Assembly (NCBI RefSeq): GCF_000188695.1
Contig: NW_004754929.1
Coordinates: 1,552,180 to 1,584,886 of the forward strand
Direction: 5' to 3'
Length of the DNA stretch: 32,707 bases
From: Salpingoeca rosetta
Taxonomy: Eukaryota; Opisthokonta; Choanoflagellata; Craspedida; Salpingoecidae
A program made the position numbers and the translations under genes. The stretch's first letter is position 1. Every line of letters starts with the position of its first letter. The notes beneath the pieces are model-generated. The model was not told where the DNA came from. It did not search any database and saw only the letters and a program-made list of their open reading frames with translations. Of this stretch, positions 1 to 17,614 are shown piece by piece.

Positions 1-485
1 CGTGCATGTGGATGAAGCTGTCGTTGATGCTGTTCACATTGCGATGCGTGGATATGCGCAGTATGGTAATGTGAGTCACCTCGAGCCATAAAACGGCAAA
101 ACAATCACACGTATACGCACACAAACTCGCAGACACATGCTCGCATGTTCCCTTCATGGTACTTCGCCCGTTCAACGCACACTGTCCCCACCAGCGAAAG
201 CGATCACCTCAACAGCGCCAGCACCAACACAAACACGAAAAGATAATGACAACGACGCACAATTCCTGTTCGTCGAAAGCCTTGTCAGCGAGGTATGTCT
301 TTGGGACGGCCCTCAAGCCAACGCCGCCGGCAGGTGCCGCCATTGCGTACGACAGCGCCCCCATCTTGCGCAAGCCATCATCGCCTGCCGTCAAGTGCAC
401 AAACAAGTGTGGTGACGAATGCACTTCAAGGAGTCCACACACACACACACAGACACACACAGACACACAGACACACAGACACACA

Positions 486-550
<65 letters not shown>

Positions 551-1128
551 ACAAAATCATCATCATCACCACCACCACCTCGTTACGTACGTTGCTTTGG
601 GGCGCTTGCGCTGTTTGCACGTCGGCGTGCAGATGGGCTGAGCATGCTTCGCTTTGCCGAGCGCGAGCCGGTGGAGGTGGTCTTGCTACGTGATCGCCCG
701 CCACCGATGGAGCCCTGCAGCAGCTGCCGGATACTGCGGCGCTGTGGCGTTCGCATGCGCGTGGCGTCGGTTCGTGCTGCTGCTGCTGCTGCTGCTGTGA
801 CCTTCGCTGCTGCCGCTTTGGCTGCCGCTGATGCTGCTGTGGATGCAGACGCCTTGGCGGATGACGATGGCGATGCTGGCGGGGGCTGTGACTTGACGCC
901 CTTGAACGGGAACAGCGTTGCCTGCGCAGCGTCCTTGGACTGGACATCCCGCACAAACACAATCTGCACGGTGTCCATGTGCACAGGTGGGGTTAGTTAT
1001 CGTGTGTTGGGTGTATATGTGTGTGCGTGTGCGTGTGGTGTTGCGGGGAATGGACAAAGAGTTGGTGCACACGTCGTTGGATAGCGACAGAAAGCACTGA
1101 ATGGACGGCGTGAGCGCTGAATGCACAT

Positions 1129-1189
<61 letters not shown>

Positions 1190-2381
1190 GCGTGCGCACC
1201 TGTTTTGGGAAGACGTGTGGAGTGTTGAGGCGATTGATCGTCTTGAACTCGGACTCGGTCATGCCAAAGGAGACGGCAGCCTTCTGTGTGGTCATCATGT
1301 CCTTGATCTCAACCGCAACAAACCCGGGTGGTGGCACATGCGCACCCTTTCCCTCAGCTGACTGCTTGCCAGCCTTGGCACTGGAGCTGCCACTGGAGCT
1401 GGAAGCCTGTGCAGTATCTGCATGACGCGTGTGCAAACAAGTGGAACACAGCGGGAAAAAAGGCACATGACAGCACCCGACACGCCATCATGGCAGTTGC
1501 GTGAGCATGCGGTGGACAGAGACCACAGCCTTGACGCCTCGAAATCGCGCACACGCAAGTTCATGCACGCACAAGCACACGCAAGCACACACACACACAC
1601 ACACATACACACGTACATGCACACCCACACACCCACACATGCACACACACACACACACAGGTGCGTGGCGATGTGAACAGCCATCAAAAGCTCTGCATGA
1701 ACAACATGGCATCACGACCTGATGAAGGTGGGTGTGCATCCTTGGGTGCCTGTGCTTGCTGCCGAGAGAAGGAAGGCAGGGAGTTGAGGATGTCGTCGAT
1801 GGACATGGCGGAGCTGTTGCTCGACACGCCCGGTGGTATGTGCGACGCCATGGTCGGACTGTTCGCTGGCAGCTCCACGCTACGCACAATGCACACGCGC
1901 GCACATGGTGCGGTGTTGAATTGGTTTGTTCAAACAAGTGCGTCACGGTGAGTCAGGGCACCAATGGACGGGGGAAGAGACCAACACCGACCCCACCCCT
2001 CCCCCAACCAGCCACGACAAGCAAAACCAACACGGAACAATTTGGGTTTGTTTGGGTTTTTGTGTGGCTGTGGCGACATGGTGTGTCATCCTTGTGATCG
2101 CTGGCTGACGGTGATTGCAGCGGCAGCAGAGGGCGGCAGCAGCAGCAGCAGTGGTGGCGGTTTCGTGGAGTGTGCAAGTGGCAAAACAAAACGAACACGT
2201 ACGACTGTGAGGCGAGCGGCTGGAGGGGCGGGGAGCCTTGCACGTCCAATGCCTCCTTCATGCGACGTGCCTCCTCCTCAGTTGCGTTGGTCGTCGTCGT
2301 CGTTGGTGTTGGTGTTGGTGTTGATGTTGATGTGGAGGAGGCAGCGGAGGAGGGTTGGTGGTTGCTCGCGGCGAAGTTCAT
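1..2381 (-). CDS. LysM-domain protein, possibly OXR1/NCOA7-like (3' end outside window)
   Basis: Six exons read in phase: 2381-2203, 1879-1719, 1417-1200, 963-591, 384-261 and 29-1, giving 361 residues before the window edge. The start is the ATG of [10 protein letters not shown]. Residues 1-145 are low-complexity (Ser/Thr/Pro/Gln). Residues about 146-192 look like a LysM motif, with [14 protein letters not shown] and then VFPKQIVFVRD across the exon 3/4 junction, where the donor CAG|GTGCGC joins CAG|ATTGTG. An Ala/Ser-rich linker and a basic Arg/Ser stretch follow. The last visible part, [14 protein letters not shown], could be the first strand of a GRAM-like domain. LysM followed by GRAM and TLDc is the order in OXR1/NCOA7 oxidation-resistance proteins; this subfamily call is inference because the TLDc part would lie outside. 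Exon 1-4 joins are firm; the 5/6 join is the only one I found that stays open and is weaker. Confidence 0.72.
435..549 (+). repeat. (CA)n/(CAGA)n microsatellite in LysM-gene intron 4
   Basis: CA run of about 55 units with CAGA interruptions at the left side. A second run, about 1131-1188, fills intron 3 of the same gene, and an interrupted one is at about 1575-1660 in intron 2. Confidence 0.93.
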
Positions 2382-2472
2382 CTGAAAATTTTGAACACGA
2401 CACCATAAACTGTAGTGTGCACCGGGCTGTGGCAAACTGCTGAGACCGCTGGCTGGCTGGCTGTTGATCTAA
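2382..2472. promoter_or_regulatory. Short divergent intergenic region (candidate bidirectional promoter)
   Basis: Only 91 bp separate the start codons of the LysM gene (minus) and the GDP-fucose transporter (plus). Both 5' UTRs and any core promoter must fit here unless transcription starts inside the opposite gene. I see an AT-rich patch next to the LysM start and a triplicated GGCT repeat near the transporter side, but no clear TATA box. Confidence 0.5.
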
Positions 2473-2612
2473 ATGATGATGGACGACAAAGGCAAGGGGG
2501 GCGAGGATGCCCTGTTCCAACGGAGCATGAAGATTGTCTCCGTGGTGGCGCTCTACTGGTACGGGTGTGCGTGTGTGTGTGTGTAGGGGGTGTGTGTGCA
2601 AATGTGTGGGTG

Positions 2613-2657
<45 letters not shown>

Positions 2658-3868
2658 ATCTGGCCTGTGCTTGATGGAGTGTGTCGGTTTTGATCTCTGC
2701 CTCCTGTCTTCTGTTTCACTGTTGTCCGCCAATCTCTTGTGCAGGTTTGTGTCCATTTCCATGGTGTTCCTCAACAAGCACTTGCTCAGTGATGTGGACG
2801 TAAGTGGGCACAGCCATCTGATGGCTACGACTTACTGATATCTGCGCTCTTGGATCGGCCTTCTTTGCTCATTCTTGGAGCCGTTTCCATTGCGCCTTGC
2901 TTGCCTTTGCTTGCTTGCATGTGTACGCAGACGCACGTTTGCTCACGCCTTCTGTGCTTTATTCGATCTCTTCGTCTTGTTTACAGCTGAAAGCCCCAAT
3001 GTTCGTGACGTGGTTCCAATGCGTCGTCGCCGTCGTGGCCAGCTACTTCCTCGGCATGTTCCGTGATGCTGCCAGCTTCATGAACATGTTCCCAACCTTT
3101 GAGTACGATATCGCCAAGGCCAAGGAGGTGTGTGCGCGCGTGTGTGCATGCCTGAGTGTTTGTGTGTGCGTGTGTTGTGTGCATGCCTGTGTGTGTACGT
3201 GTGTGCGTGTGCGTGTGTTGTGTGCATCATGTCTGTGTGTGTGTGTGTGTGTGCTTATATGTGCACACGGTGCGGTGCGCCCATGTGCGTATGTATGTGC
3301 ATGTGTCATGTTCATTGCAGCTGCCACGTACTCTCCCCATGCAGCTGATGCCATGTGATGAACAACACGTGCATGCATGTGACGGTGCAGATCCTTCCCT
3401 TGAGTGCCGTGTTTGTGGGCATGATCGCTTTCAACAACCTCTGTCTCAAGGAGGTCGGCGTGCCCTTTTACAACGTCGGACGCTCCCTCACCACACTCTT
3501 CAACATCGTAAGCGCGCGCGCGCGTGTGTGTGTGTGTGCGTGAGTGCGCGCGCTTGTGTGTCTACGTGTTTGAGCGAACGCTGAGCACTGTGGTGTCGCA
3601 ACAACGCTTTTCCGTGCCCATCTGCCAATACTTGACGATTCACGTGGCGCTGCTCGTTCACCTGCGATGATGCCTGCGATGATGCCTGCGTCCCAGGTGC
3701 TGTCGTACGTGATGCTGCACCAGTCCACGTCTGTGCGCGCGCTGGGCATGTGCGCCATCATCGTGATGGGCTTCTTTCTCGGTGTTGATCAGGAGGGAGA
3801 TGAGGGCGAACTCTCCATGATTGGTGAGATGGTGTCATGGATGGTCCACGCAGAACAACTGTGCCATG

Positions 3869-3950
<82 letters not shown>

Positions 3951-4215
3951 CACGTACGCCCCGCGTTTACGGTGCCACTGCGGCGCGGTTCGTGTCAACA
4001 ACACAACTCTCACTATTGGTTTTCCACTGCTGAATTTTCACCTTTGCAGGCGTGTTTTACGGCATCATGGCCAGTCTCTGTGTTGCTCTCAACGCCATCT
4101 ACATCAAGAAGGTGCACAACCCCTACTTATCGAACTGGTCTGCACGTGTTGAATTGAAACACACAAACACGCACTCACTCACTGACTCACTCACCCATTC
4201 ACACACAAACACGCA

Positions 4216-4310
<95 letters not shown>

Positions 4311-4511
4311 TTGCAGGTGCTTCCGGTTGTGAACGGGGACTCGTGGCTGCTGATGGCGTACAACAACGCCAACGCCACGCTGCTCTTCCTCCCCGTCATT
4401 CTCCTCTTCCAGGAGGTGCCCCAAATTGTCGCCTCCCCAGACATCTTCCGCCCGTCATATTGGGTCCTCATGTCCATTGCCGGCTTCTTTGGTGAGCACG
4501 AAGCGGATGCA

Positions 4512-4558
<47 letters not shown>

Positions 4559-4613
4559 TTGTGTGTGTGTGTGTGTGTGGTTGTGCATTCGTGCATGTAC
4601 CTGTCTGTCTACC

Positions 4614-4650
<37 letters not shown>

Positions 4651-4900
4651 ATGTGCATTCGCGCATGGATGTACCTGCAGGCTTGCTGATGATGTACTTG
4701 GTGCCTTGATCTGCGTTTGTATGGGTGCCCGCAGGCATTGCAATTGGGCTCGTGACCATGCTGCAAGTCAGCGTGACCAGCCCCGTCACCCACAACATCA
4801 GCGGAACAGCAAAGGTGTTTGCGTGTGAACACGACATGATGTCCCTCGTAAATGGCTACTCATGCTCCCTGGCCACTTGTAGCAGCGCCTCACTTTAATC

Positions 4901-4956
<56 letters not shown>

Positions 4957-5349
4957 CCACAACAACAGGCGTGTGCGCAGACGATCCTTGCGCTGCAGAT
5001 CAACGGCGAGGTGCGCAGCGCCATGTGGTGGCTCGGAAACCTCTTTGTCCTCGGCGGATCGCTCGGTTACGCCATCGTCAAACGCGCTGTACGTCGCTGG
5101 TTTCTGGTGCTCGTTTGTGTTGGTGGCGATGGTAGTGGTGGTGGAGGGTACGAAGAGGCGAGTCATGTCGTTGCCAAGAATTGTGTTGACACTCACTCAC
5201 TCACTCACTCACTCACTCACTCACTCACTCACTCACACGCTCACTCACTCACACATACTCGCATACATTATACTGTTTTCGCTTGTGCATTGCAGGAGAT
5301 GAGGAGAGAAATTGCACGGGAATCGTCACAGGAGGACTCAAAGGCGTGA
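2473..5349 (+). CDS. SLC35C1: GDP-fucose transporter, SLC35C1 family
   Basis: Golgi nucleotide-sugar antiporter that would import GDP-fucose for fucosyltransferases. Ten exons: 2473-2558, 2745-2799, 2987-3127, 3391-3507, 3697-3823, 4050-4111, 4317-4491, 4735-4814, 4969-5088, 5296-5349. They join in phase to 1017 nt, 338 aa, close to the size of animal SLC35C1. Family signatures are [13 protein letters not shown] in the first helix, [49 protein letters not shown], and [17 protein letters not shown], the last two helices being the most conserved part of the family. Multiple hydrophobic helices run throughout; the tail is short and charged ([14 protein letters not shown]). Translation starts at the first of three consecutive ATGs. 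Every intron carries CA/GT, CTGT, CAA or CACT repeats. Position of exon 2 may be off by one base. Confidence 0.95.
4218..4308 (+). repeat. (CA)n microsatellite in transporter intron 6
   Basis: Near-perfect CA dinucleotide run of about 45 units ending eight bases before the exon 7 acceptor. A second run sits at 3871-3944 in intron 5, and (GT)n followed by (CTGT)n lies at about 4515-4645 in intron 7. Confidence 0.95.
4900..4967 (+). repeat. (CAA)n run abutting a splice acceptor
   Basis: About 22 CAA units with one CCA interruption fill the end of transporter intron 8. The run itself supplies the CAG before exon 9 at 4969, so this acceptor has no polypyrimidine tract of its own. Confidence 0.9.
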
Positions 5350-5820
5350 TGTTCACGCGTGTTGGTGGTGGCAGACCCAACCAAGAAGTAGATTGAAAGC
5401 GTGTGTGTATGTGTGTGTGGTGTGTGTGTGTGTGGTGTCTTCCGTTGATGAATTGCAATGCGTTGCCTTGTTGTTGCTTGCTTGCCTGTGATTGTATTGC
5501 TCTTCCAAACAGTGTTAACCCCAGCACTCAGTAAAGAAACGACAGTGCGTGGTCATGTAACTGTGAATCAGGCACACATGCCAGACCACCAACACCGCAA
5601 AAACGCACCACAGGCAAACAAAGGGGCCAACACGCTCGCACGCACACACACACACATATACACGCTCTCTGTCTCTCACTATCTCACATACACACACACA
5701 CTCTCTCTCTCACATGCAACACACACACAATATCAAAGCCGAACAACCAAAAGAAACAACAAAACAACTGTCGACGAGCACAGGCTGCCCAGCCTGCGCA
5801 GTATCAGAAACAAGAGGCCA
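5350..5820. other. Convergent intergenic region
   Basis: Gap between the stop codons of the transporter (plus) and DIS3L2 (minus). It holds GT- and CA-rich stretches, CTCT-rich blocks near 5665-5710 and A-rich sequence. I see no canonical AATAAA on either strand and no conserved coding potential; the open frames here lack family similarity and run antisense into DIS3L2. Confidence 0.6.
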
Positions 5821-12473
<6,653 letters not shown>

Positions 12474-12768
12474 CTTGTTGTTTGTAGCGTGGTGGTGTGA
12501 CACAAAAGCGTTGGTTGAAAGTGCTGACGTTCCTACGCCCTGCGGTACTTGTTTCTTGTTTGTTGTCTTGGTGGAAATGATGTTCTGGTGGAAGATCGCT
12601 GGCTGGATTGATTGATTGTCGACGTATCTTGAGCCCTGTGTGTCTCCTCTTGTTGCGGCAACGTTGCGCTGGTGGAAATGGTGCGGTGCTCAGCAGTCTT
12701 GCTGACTGTTGTTGGGCAGTGATTGTGGGAAATTGTTAGAAGATATTCATGATCTTCTTGTTTGGATT
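12474..12768. promoter_or_regulatory. Divergent intergenic region, DIS3L2 / CapA-like
   Basis: 295 bp separates the two start codons. It is T/G-rich on the plus strand and contains the word TGGTGGAAATG twice (near 12570 and 12670) and a GATT-GATT-GATT stretch. I recognise no TATA box or known motif. Confidence 0.45.
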
Positions 12769-14025
12769 ATGCGGTTTCGAGCGCGAGTGGCGCTGTTGTG
12801 GGCGCTGGCTGTCCTGGCGCTCGTCGTAACTGTGCACCTTGGTCAGCAGTGTGCGTGTTTGTGTTTGTGTATGTGCGTTTGTGGTTTGTGTGTGTGTGTG
12901 CGTGTGTGTTTGTGTGTTTGTGTGTGTTTGTGTGTGTCACATCACATCACGTGTCAGGTCGACCCCGTGTTCACTGCTGCTGTTATGCACAGCTTTGACA
13001 CATCGCATTGTTGTTTTGTTGTGGTGCTGGCGATGCAGGACGCAAGGAAAGCGGCCGCCGTAACAAGCGCAGTGTTGATGGTGACGATGCTGCTAATGAT
13101 GATGTCACTGCTTTGATGATGGAGCAGCTGCCATCACTGCTGTCACCACAGCGTGCTGTATCGACATGCAAGCTGGCCAGGTCCGCTCACTCCTTTGTGG
13201 CGTTGATGGGCATAGTGTGGCACCTACCGTGTGATTGGGTGGACACACATGTAAATACATGCACGTGTGAGTGTACGCACACACACATGTCATATACATG
13301 CACGTGTGAATGTACACACACACACACACATGTCATACACACGCACGTGTGAGTGTACGCACACGTGTATGTGCACGTGTGTGACAACCTCATCATCTCG
13401 CACTCACGTTGCGTGGCCATACTGCTGCTGCTGCTGTGTTGCCAACCACGATCATGAAGCAAGGCAGGTCCAGGACGCACGAAAAGGCAAGGGCGCCGGA
13501 CATGCCGTGACGCTCACCTTTGTGGGCGACGTGTCCTTTGCGCGCGATATTGGCAGGCAGTTGGATGAGGCTGCAGCTGCAGAGGATGGTGCCGATGGCT
13601 GCGCCTCCGTGTTTCGGCATGTGCACCCGCTGTTCCAAGCCAGTGACGTCGTGCTCGCCAACCTGGAAAGTCCAGGTGTGGCAAACGCCACCACGTCCTC
13701 CGACCCGCAGCAGCGCAAGCGCATCTCCCTTGGAGCTCAACTTCAGGTAAGCCTGCCTGATGGTGTTATCCAACTCTCTGCCACTCTTGCTTCCACAATC
13801 TCCACACAAGGTGTCGTGGCACTGTATGCCTCTATTGTCTCAATCCACACTGTTGCTTGCATGCGCGTCTCACGCTTCGCACCTTCACACCCTGCCTGTC
13901 TATGCGCAGCACTTGCGATGCTTGAAGACTGCAGGCATCACCACCGTGTCATTGGCCAACAACCACGTGCTCGACTTTGGCGAAGCCTCCTTTCGGTACG
14001 TGCATGTGTGTGTGTGTGTGTGTGA

Positions 14026-14064
<39 letters not shown>

Positions 14065-14350
14065 GGTGTGTGAGTGTGTGCAAGTGTGCGTGTGCGGGTG
14101 TGCGTGGTTTTGTAACAAGAAATCGTGGGTGCCGCATAGTCTGTCCCAGTCGTATTGGGGGTAGGGCTGACATGTTGGTGACGACAACGTGTCTGTCGCC
14201 ACAGGGAGACGCTTGCTGCTCTTGATGAGCTGTCGATTGGCGTTGTTGGCGCCACCGCGGGTGCGTCTCATATTGGCAGCACGGATCCCCGCAAAGGTCT
14301 TGCCGTTCAGACCATCAAAGGCGTCAAGCTTGGATTCCTCGCGGTCAGTC

Positions 14351-14431
<81 letters not shown>

Positions 14432-14869
14432 GTGTGTTGTGTGTGTGTGTGTATGTGTTCGTTGTGTGCGTGTGTGTATGTACGTGTGTATGTGTGTGCT
14501 GATTTTTTTCTGTGTGCGCCTGTGCATTGCAAAACTACTCGCCCAGCACTCACCACCTTCCACCACCCCATGCATTGATCAGTTTTGCCAAGTCAAAGCC
14601 TGTCGTGCTGCTCGCTCCCATGCAAACGTTGGACCAAGGCTTGTACGTTTCTGTATGTGTGTGCGTGCATACGCTGCGTGTGAGAGACTCGCTCCTTGCT
14701 TTGTTCGTCCACGCTTCGGCTGGTACTCACCGCCACATCCCGTGGCTTCAATCCACACAGCTGACGTCGCTTTCTGATGTCCTCGATGCAATTGAGCAAG
14801 CGCGAACCCAGGTTAACAGTGTAATGATTGCAATTGTGGTGGTGGTGGTGACGATGATGATGATGATGG

Positions 14870-14921
<52 letters not shown>

Positions 14922-15533
14922 AACGGCAGCGTGCTGGTGCTGGCAGGACTCGCATCCTGTCCCATTCTCACACATCAACGAATCTCCATTTACACAATGT
15001 ACATGTGTATTGCAGGTGGATGTGGTCGTTGTGGTTGTGCACTGGGGCCGTGAGTATTACACGCGCGTGTCGCAACTGCAGCGGCATCAAGCAGAGGAGA
15101 TGACCAAGGCTGGCGCACACATCATCGTCGGCCACCACCAACACGTGCTTCAGGTGTGCCCGTGTGCACGCGTGTGCATGCGTGTGTCCGTGTCTGTCTG
15201 TGTCTGTCTGTATGTGTCTGTGTGTCTGTGTGCGAATATATCCTCCACACCTCATGCTGCTCCTCTTCCCGCTCGCCCCACCCCCTTCCGCAACACAAAA
15301 CACCCGCAACAGGACCATGCCATTGGAAGCAACAGCGCTGTGCTGTACGGGCTGGGCAACTTTGTGTTTGACAGCCACGTGTGCCGGGATCCGCACACGT
15401 ATGCCATCAATTTCACGGCGTCCCCTGCGTGTATGTCACTGCCGCCGCCACTGCGCCCACTGACACTGACAGACGTGATGCACTCGCGCATATACCGGTC
15501 AGTAAGTGTGTGTGTGTCTATGTGTGTGTGTGT

Positions 15534-15565
<32 letters not shown>

Positions 15566-15907
15566 TTGTCTGTTTGTCTGTCGCTGACGCTCAAGCACCC
15601 GCACAACCCACAATCCACATCCACATAACATTCCACCTCTCCCGCTCTTCCCGCCTTCACCGCCGCCAAATGCAGGGTGGAAGTGAACCGATATGGAGTG
15701 ATTTCAGCGTCGTATCTTCCTGTGCGCACCGTCCACTTCCCGCAGCGCCAATCACGGCCGCTCTTCCAACCGCGGCCAGCGCTGCCAAAGGGACATGCTG
15801 CTGGTGGTGGTGGTGGTGGTGATTGGACGTATCAGCCCAGCGGCATTGAGGCTTCGTTTGTGCATGTGTGCGCCCCGGGTGATCCCCACTGCTTGCAGTG
15901 CCAATAA
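12769..15907 (+). CDS. CapA/PgsA-family (PGA_cap) metallophosphoesterase-fold protein with N-terminal membrane anchor
   Basis: Similar to bacterial poly-gamma-glutamate capsule proteins CapA/PgsA, which have a calcineurin-like fold; substrate here unknown. Exons: 12769-12841, 13039-about 13157, 13468-13746, 13910-13995, 14205-14343, 14583-14642, 14761-14811, 15016-15153, 15313-15497, 15676-15907; joined in phase, about 453 aa. Residues 1-24 form a basic-then-hydrophobic signal anchor ([20 protein letters not shown]). The family's ligand motifs appear in order: [54 protein letters not shown] and [11 protein letters not shown]. All expected Asp, Asn and His positions are kept, so activity is plausible. 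The first two introns are the weakest part: the exon 1 donor (G|GTCAGC) and exon 2 donor (GTATCG) were picked because only they keep the frame. The linker is Arg/Ser/Asp-rich. Ten exons with typical local introns show it is a resident gene, not contamination. Confidence 0.9.
13250..13382 (+). repeat. Imperfect tandem repeat with CACGTG cores, CapA-like intron 2
   Basis: About three copies of a roughly 40-43 bp unit containing GCACGTGTGA(G/A)TGTAC, a CA run and ACATGTCATA. Each copy holds the palindromes CACGTG and ACATGT. Confidence 0.75.
14351..14431 (+). repeat. (GT)n microsatellite, CapA-like intron 5
   Basis: GT run of about 40 units that begins seven bases after the exon 5 donor. Similar GT tracts follow the donors of introns 4, 8 and 9 of the same gene. 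Confidence 0.93.
14848..14920 (+). repeat. (GAT)n trinucleotide repeat, CapA-like intron 7
   Basis: About 23 GAT/ATG units with one GGT interruption between exon 7 (ends 14811) and exon 8 (starts 15016). Phase and family alignment place it in an intron, so the poly-Met/poly-His frames are not protein. Confidence 0.93.
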
Positions 15908-16552
15908 TGCTGCTGCCTTGGTGTCGACTTTCCGATAGAGCATTGTACGCGGTGGCAATTCGCCCAGCCACACACCTCTGGTGTTGTCATTCGCTCTTTG
16001 CGTGCTTCTTGTCGCTCGCCTTCATGACTTTATCGTATGTCGTTGGATTCAAACCGACGCCACCTGATCGGCAACCCTGTCTGCATAACTAATTGCCTGT
16101 AACCGAACACTGTGACTTGCACACCATGCAAGCACTTGCGTCATACTCGTCATCGTAACCGACATTGCCAAGAACATGGTCATAACACGACAAGAAAGAA
16201 AGGAAGACACACAAGGTACAAAGAAAAAGAAGCACACACACGCACAGAAAGAAGAGAGAGACAGTGGCCTATCCGAACCTGCAAACGCAACGGAGCTTGC
16301 GTACTAGCCAAGACACGAACCGATGTGCGTCGTTGCGTTCACGGCGAGGAACATGGTCAAAATAATGCAGTTACGACTCACACAATCTGCCCCAAACGCA
16401 CACACTCACTCATTCACACTCACTCATTCATTCACTCACTCACTCACTCATTCATTCACTCACTCACTCACTCACTCACTCACTCACTCACTCACTCACT
16501 CACTCACTCACTCACTCACTCACTCACTCACTCACTCACTTACTTGCATGGA
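15908..16552. other. Convergent intergenic region with (CACT)n tract
   Basis: Gap between the stop codons of the CapA-like gene (plus) and the receptor-kinase gene (minus). From about 16401 to 16540 it is a CACT/CATT tetranucleotide array of roughly 34 units. The same CACT motif occurs in transporter intron 9 (5190-5252). I see no canonical AATAAA for either gene and no other coding sequence. Confidence 0.7.
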
Positions 16553-17540
16553 TCAGACAAAGTGCTGCAAGACGCGAGAGTAAAACCTCTCACAGTACAA
16601 GTCCACGTCAACACAGGAGAGGGTGGTGGGGTCAACCCCCATGAGTTTGGTCTTGGCAAAGTGCTCCAACCTCTTCTTCCGGTCGTACCTCTGCAAAATG
16701 TCAATAATCCCAAAGTAGACAATGCACTCGCGCTGCATGAACACGGCAGACACGCCGTCAAGGATGGTCGCCGGGCCCTTGCCCTTTCCCTTCACCCTGC
16801 GTCGTGTACGCCGCGAGCCACCGCCACCGCTGCTGCTGCTGCTCTCAAGCGGTGGCGGCATCACGGTTGTTGGTCGCCGAAAGTGCACGCCGACAAGCAG
16901 GGAGAAGTCGATGATGCCTTGCTCGTGCAGGAACGCAACGTCCGCCGCCAACCGCGTGGACAGCGAGCTCCGTGCCTTCCGCCCAACCGCAATCACCCCG
17001 TGTGACATCAGATCAAGGTCCTTGAAGTGCCGCGTGCCAGCGCTCGCCCGACTGACACCGCGCTTTCCGCTGTGTCGGTGTTCGTGCTGCTCATGACGTG
17101 GCGAATGTTGGCCTCGCTTGTGCTCGCGTTTTGAATTGAGGAGAGCGGCGCCGCAGCCCTGCGGTGGGTTCACAGCACTGCGATTGTACTGTGACCCTTT
17201 GAGGTCGTACATGCGGTGGACACGTGCGGAGTAGCGCGCGGTGTTGACAATGTGCTGCTGAACAACAAACGTGATGTAGCGCTGTTCCTTCGTCAGCCGG
17301 ACAGCGTGGAGGCCGCAGAAGCGAACAAGGAGTGACGTCGGGTTGTTGCGCATGTGCGTCAGGTACGCGGGGAGAAGCTCACGCAGCAACGCGCACTCTT
17401 TCTTGTCGATTGTCTTGACAACATACTGCTTGTCGTGTGTGAGATAGAGGAAGGAGCCACTGCGTCCGGAGGAAAAGCCCTCGGTCATCTTCTGTATCTC
17501 CTGCCGCATCTGGTCGCCCCAAATCGACGCAGCGTACTCT

Positions 17541-17614
<74 letters not shown>

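Noticed and set aside
14820..14940. Met- and His-repeat protein segment over the GAT array
   Set aside because: The CapA family alignment passes directly from the exon 7 helix to [11 protein letters not shown], so the array is intronic.
16112..17005. Plus-strand open frame of 297 codons
   Set aside because: It overlaps the PIP kinase exon on the opposite strand and the CACT array; the minus frame has the conserved kinase motifs.
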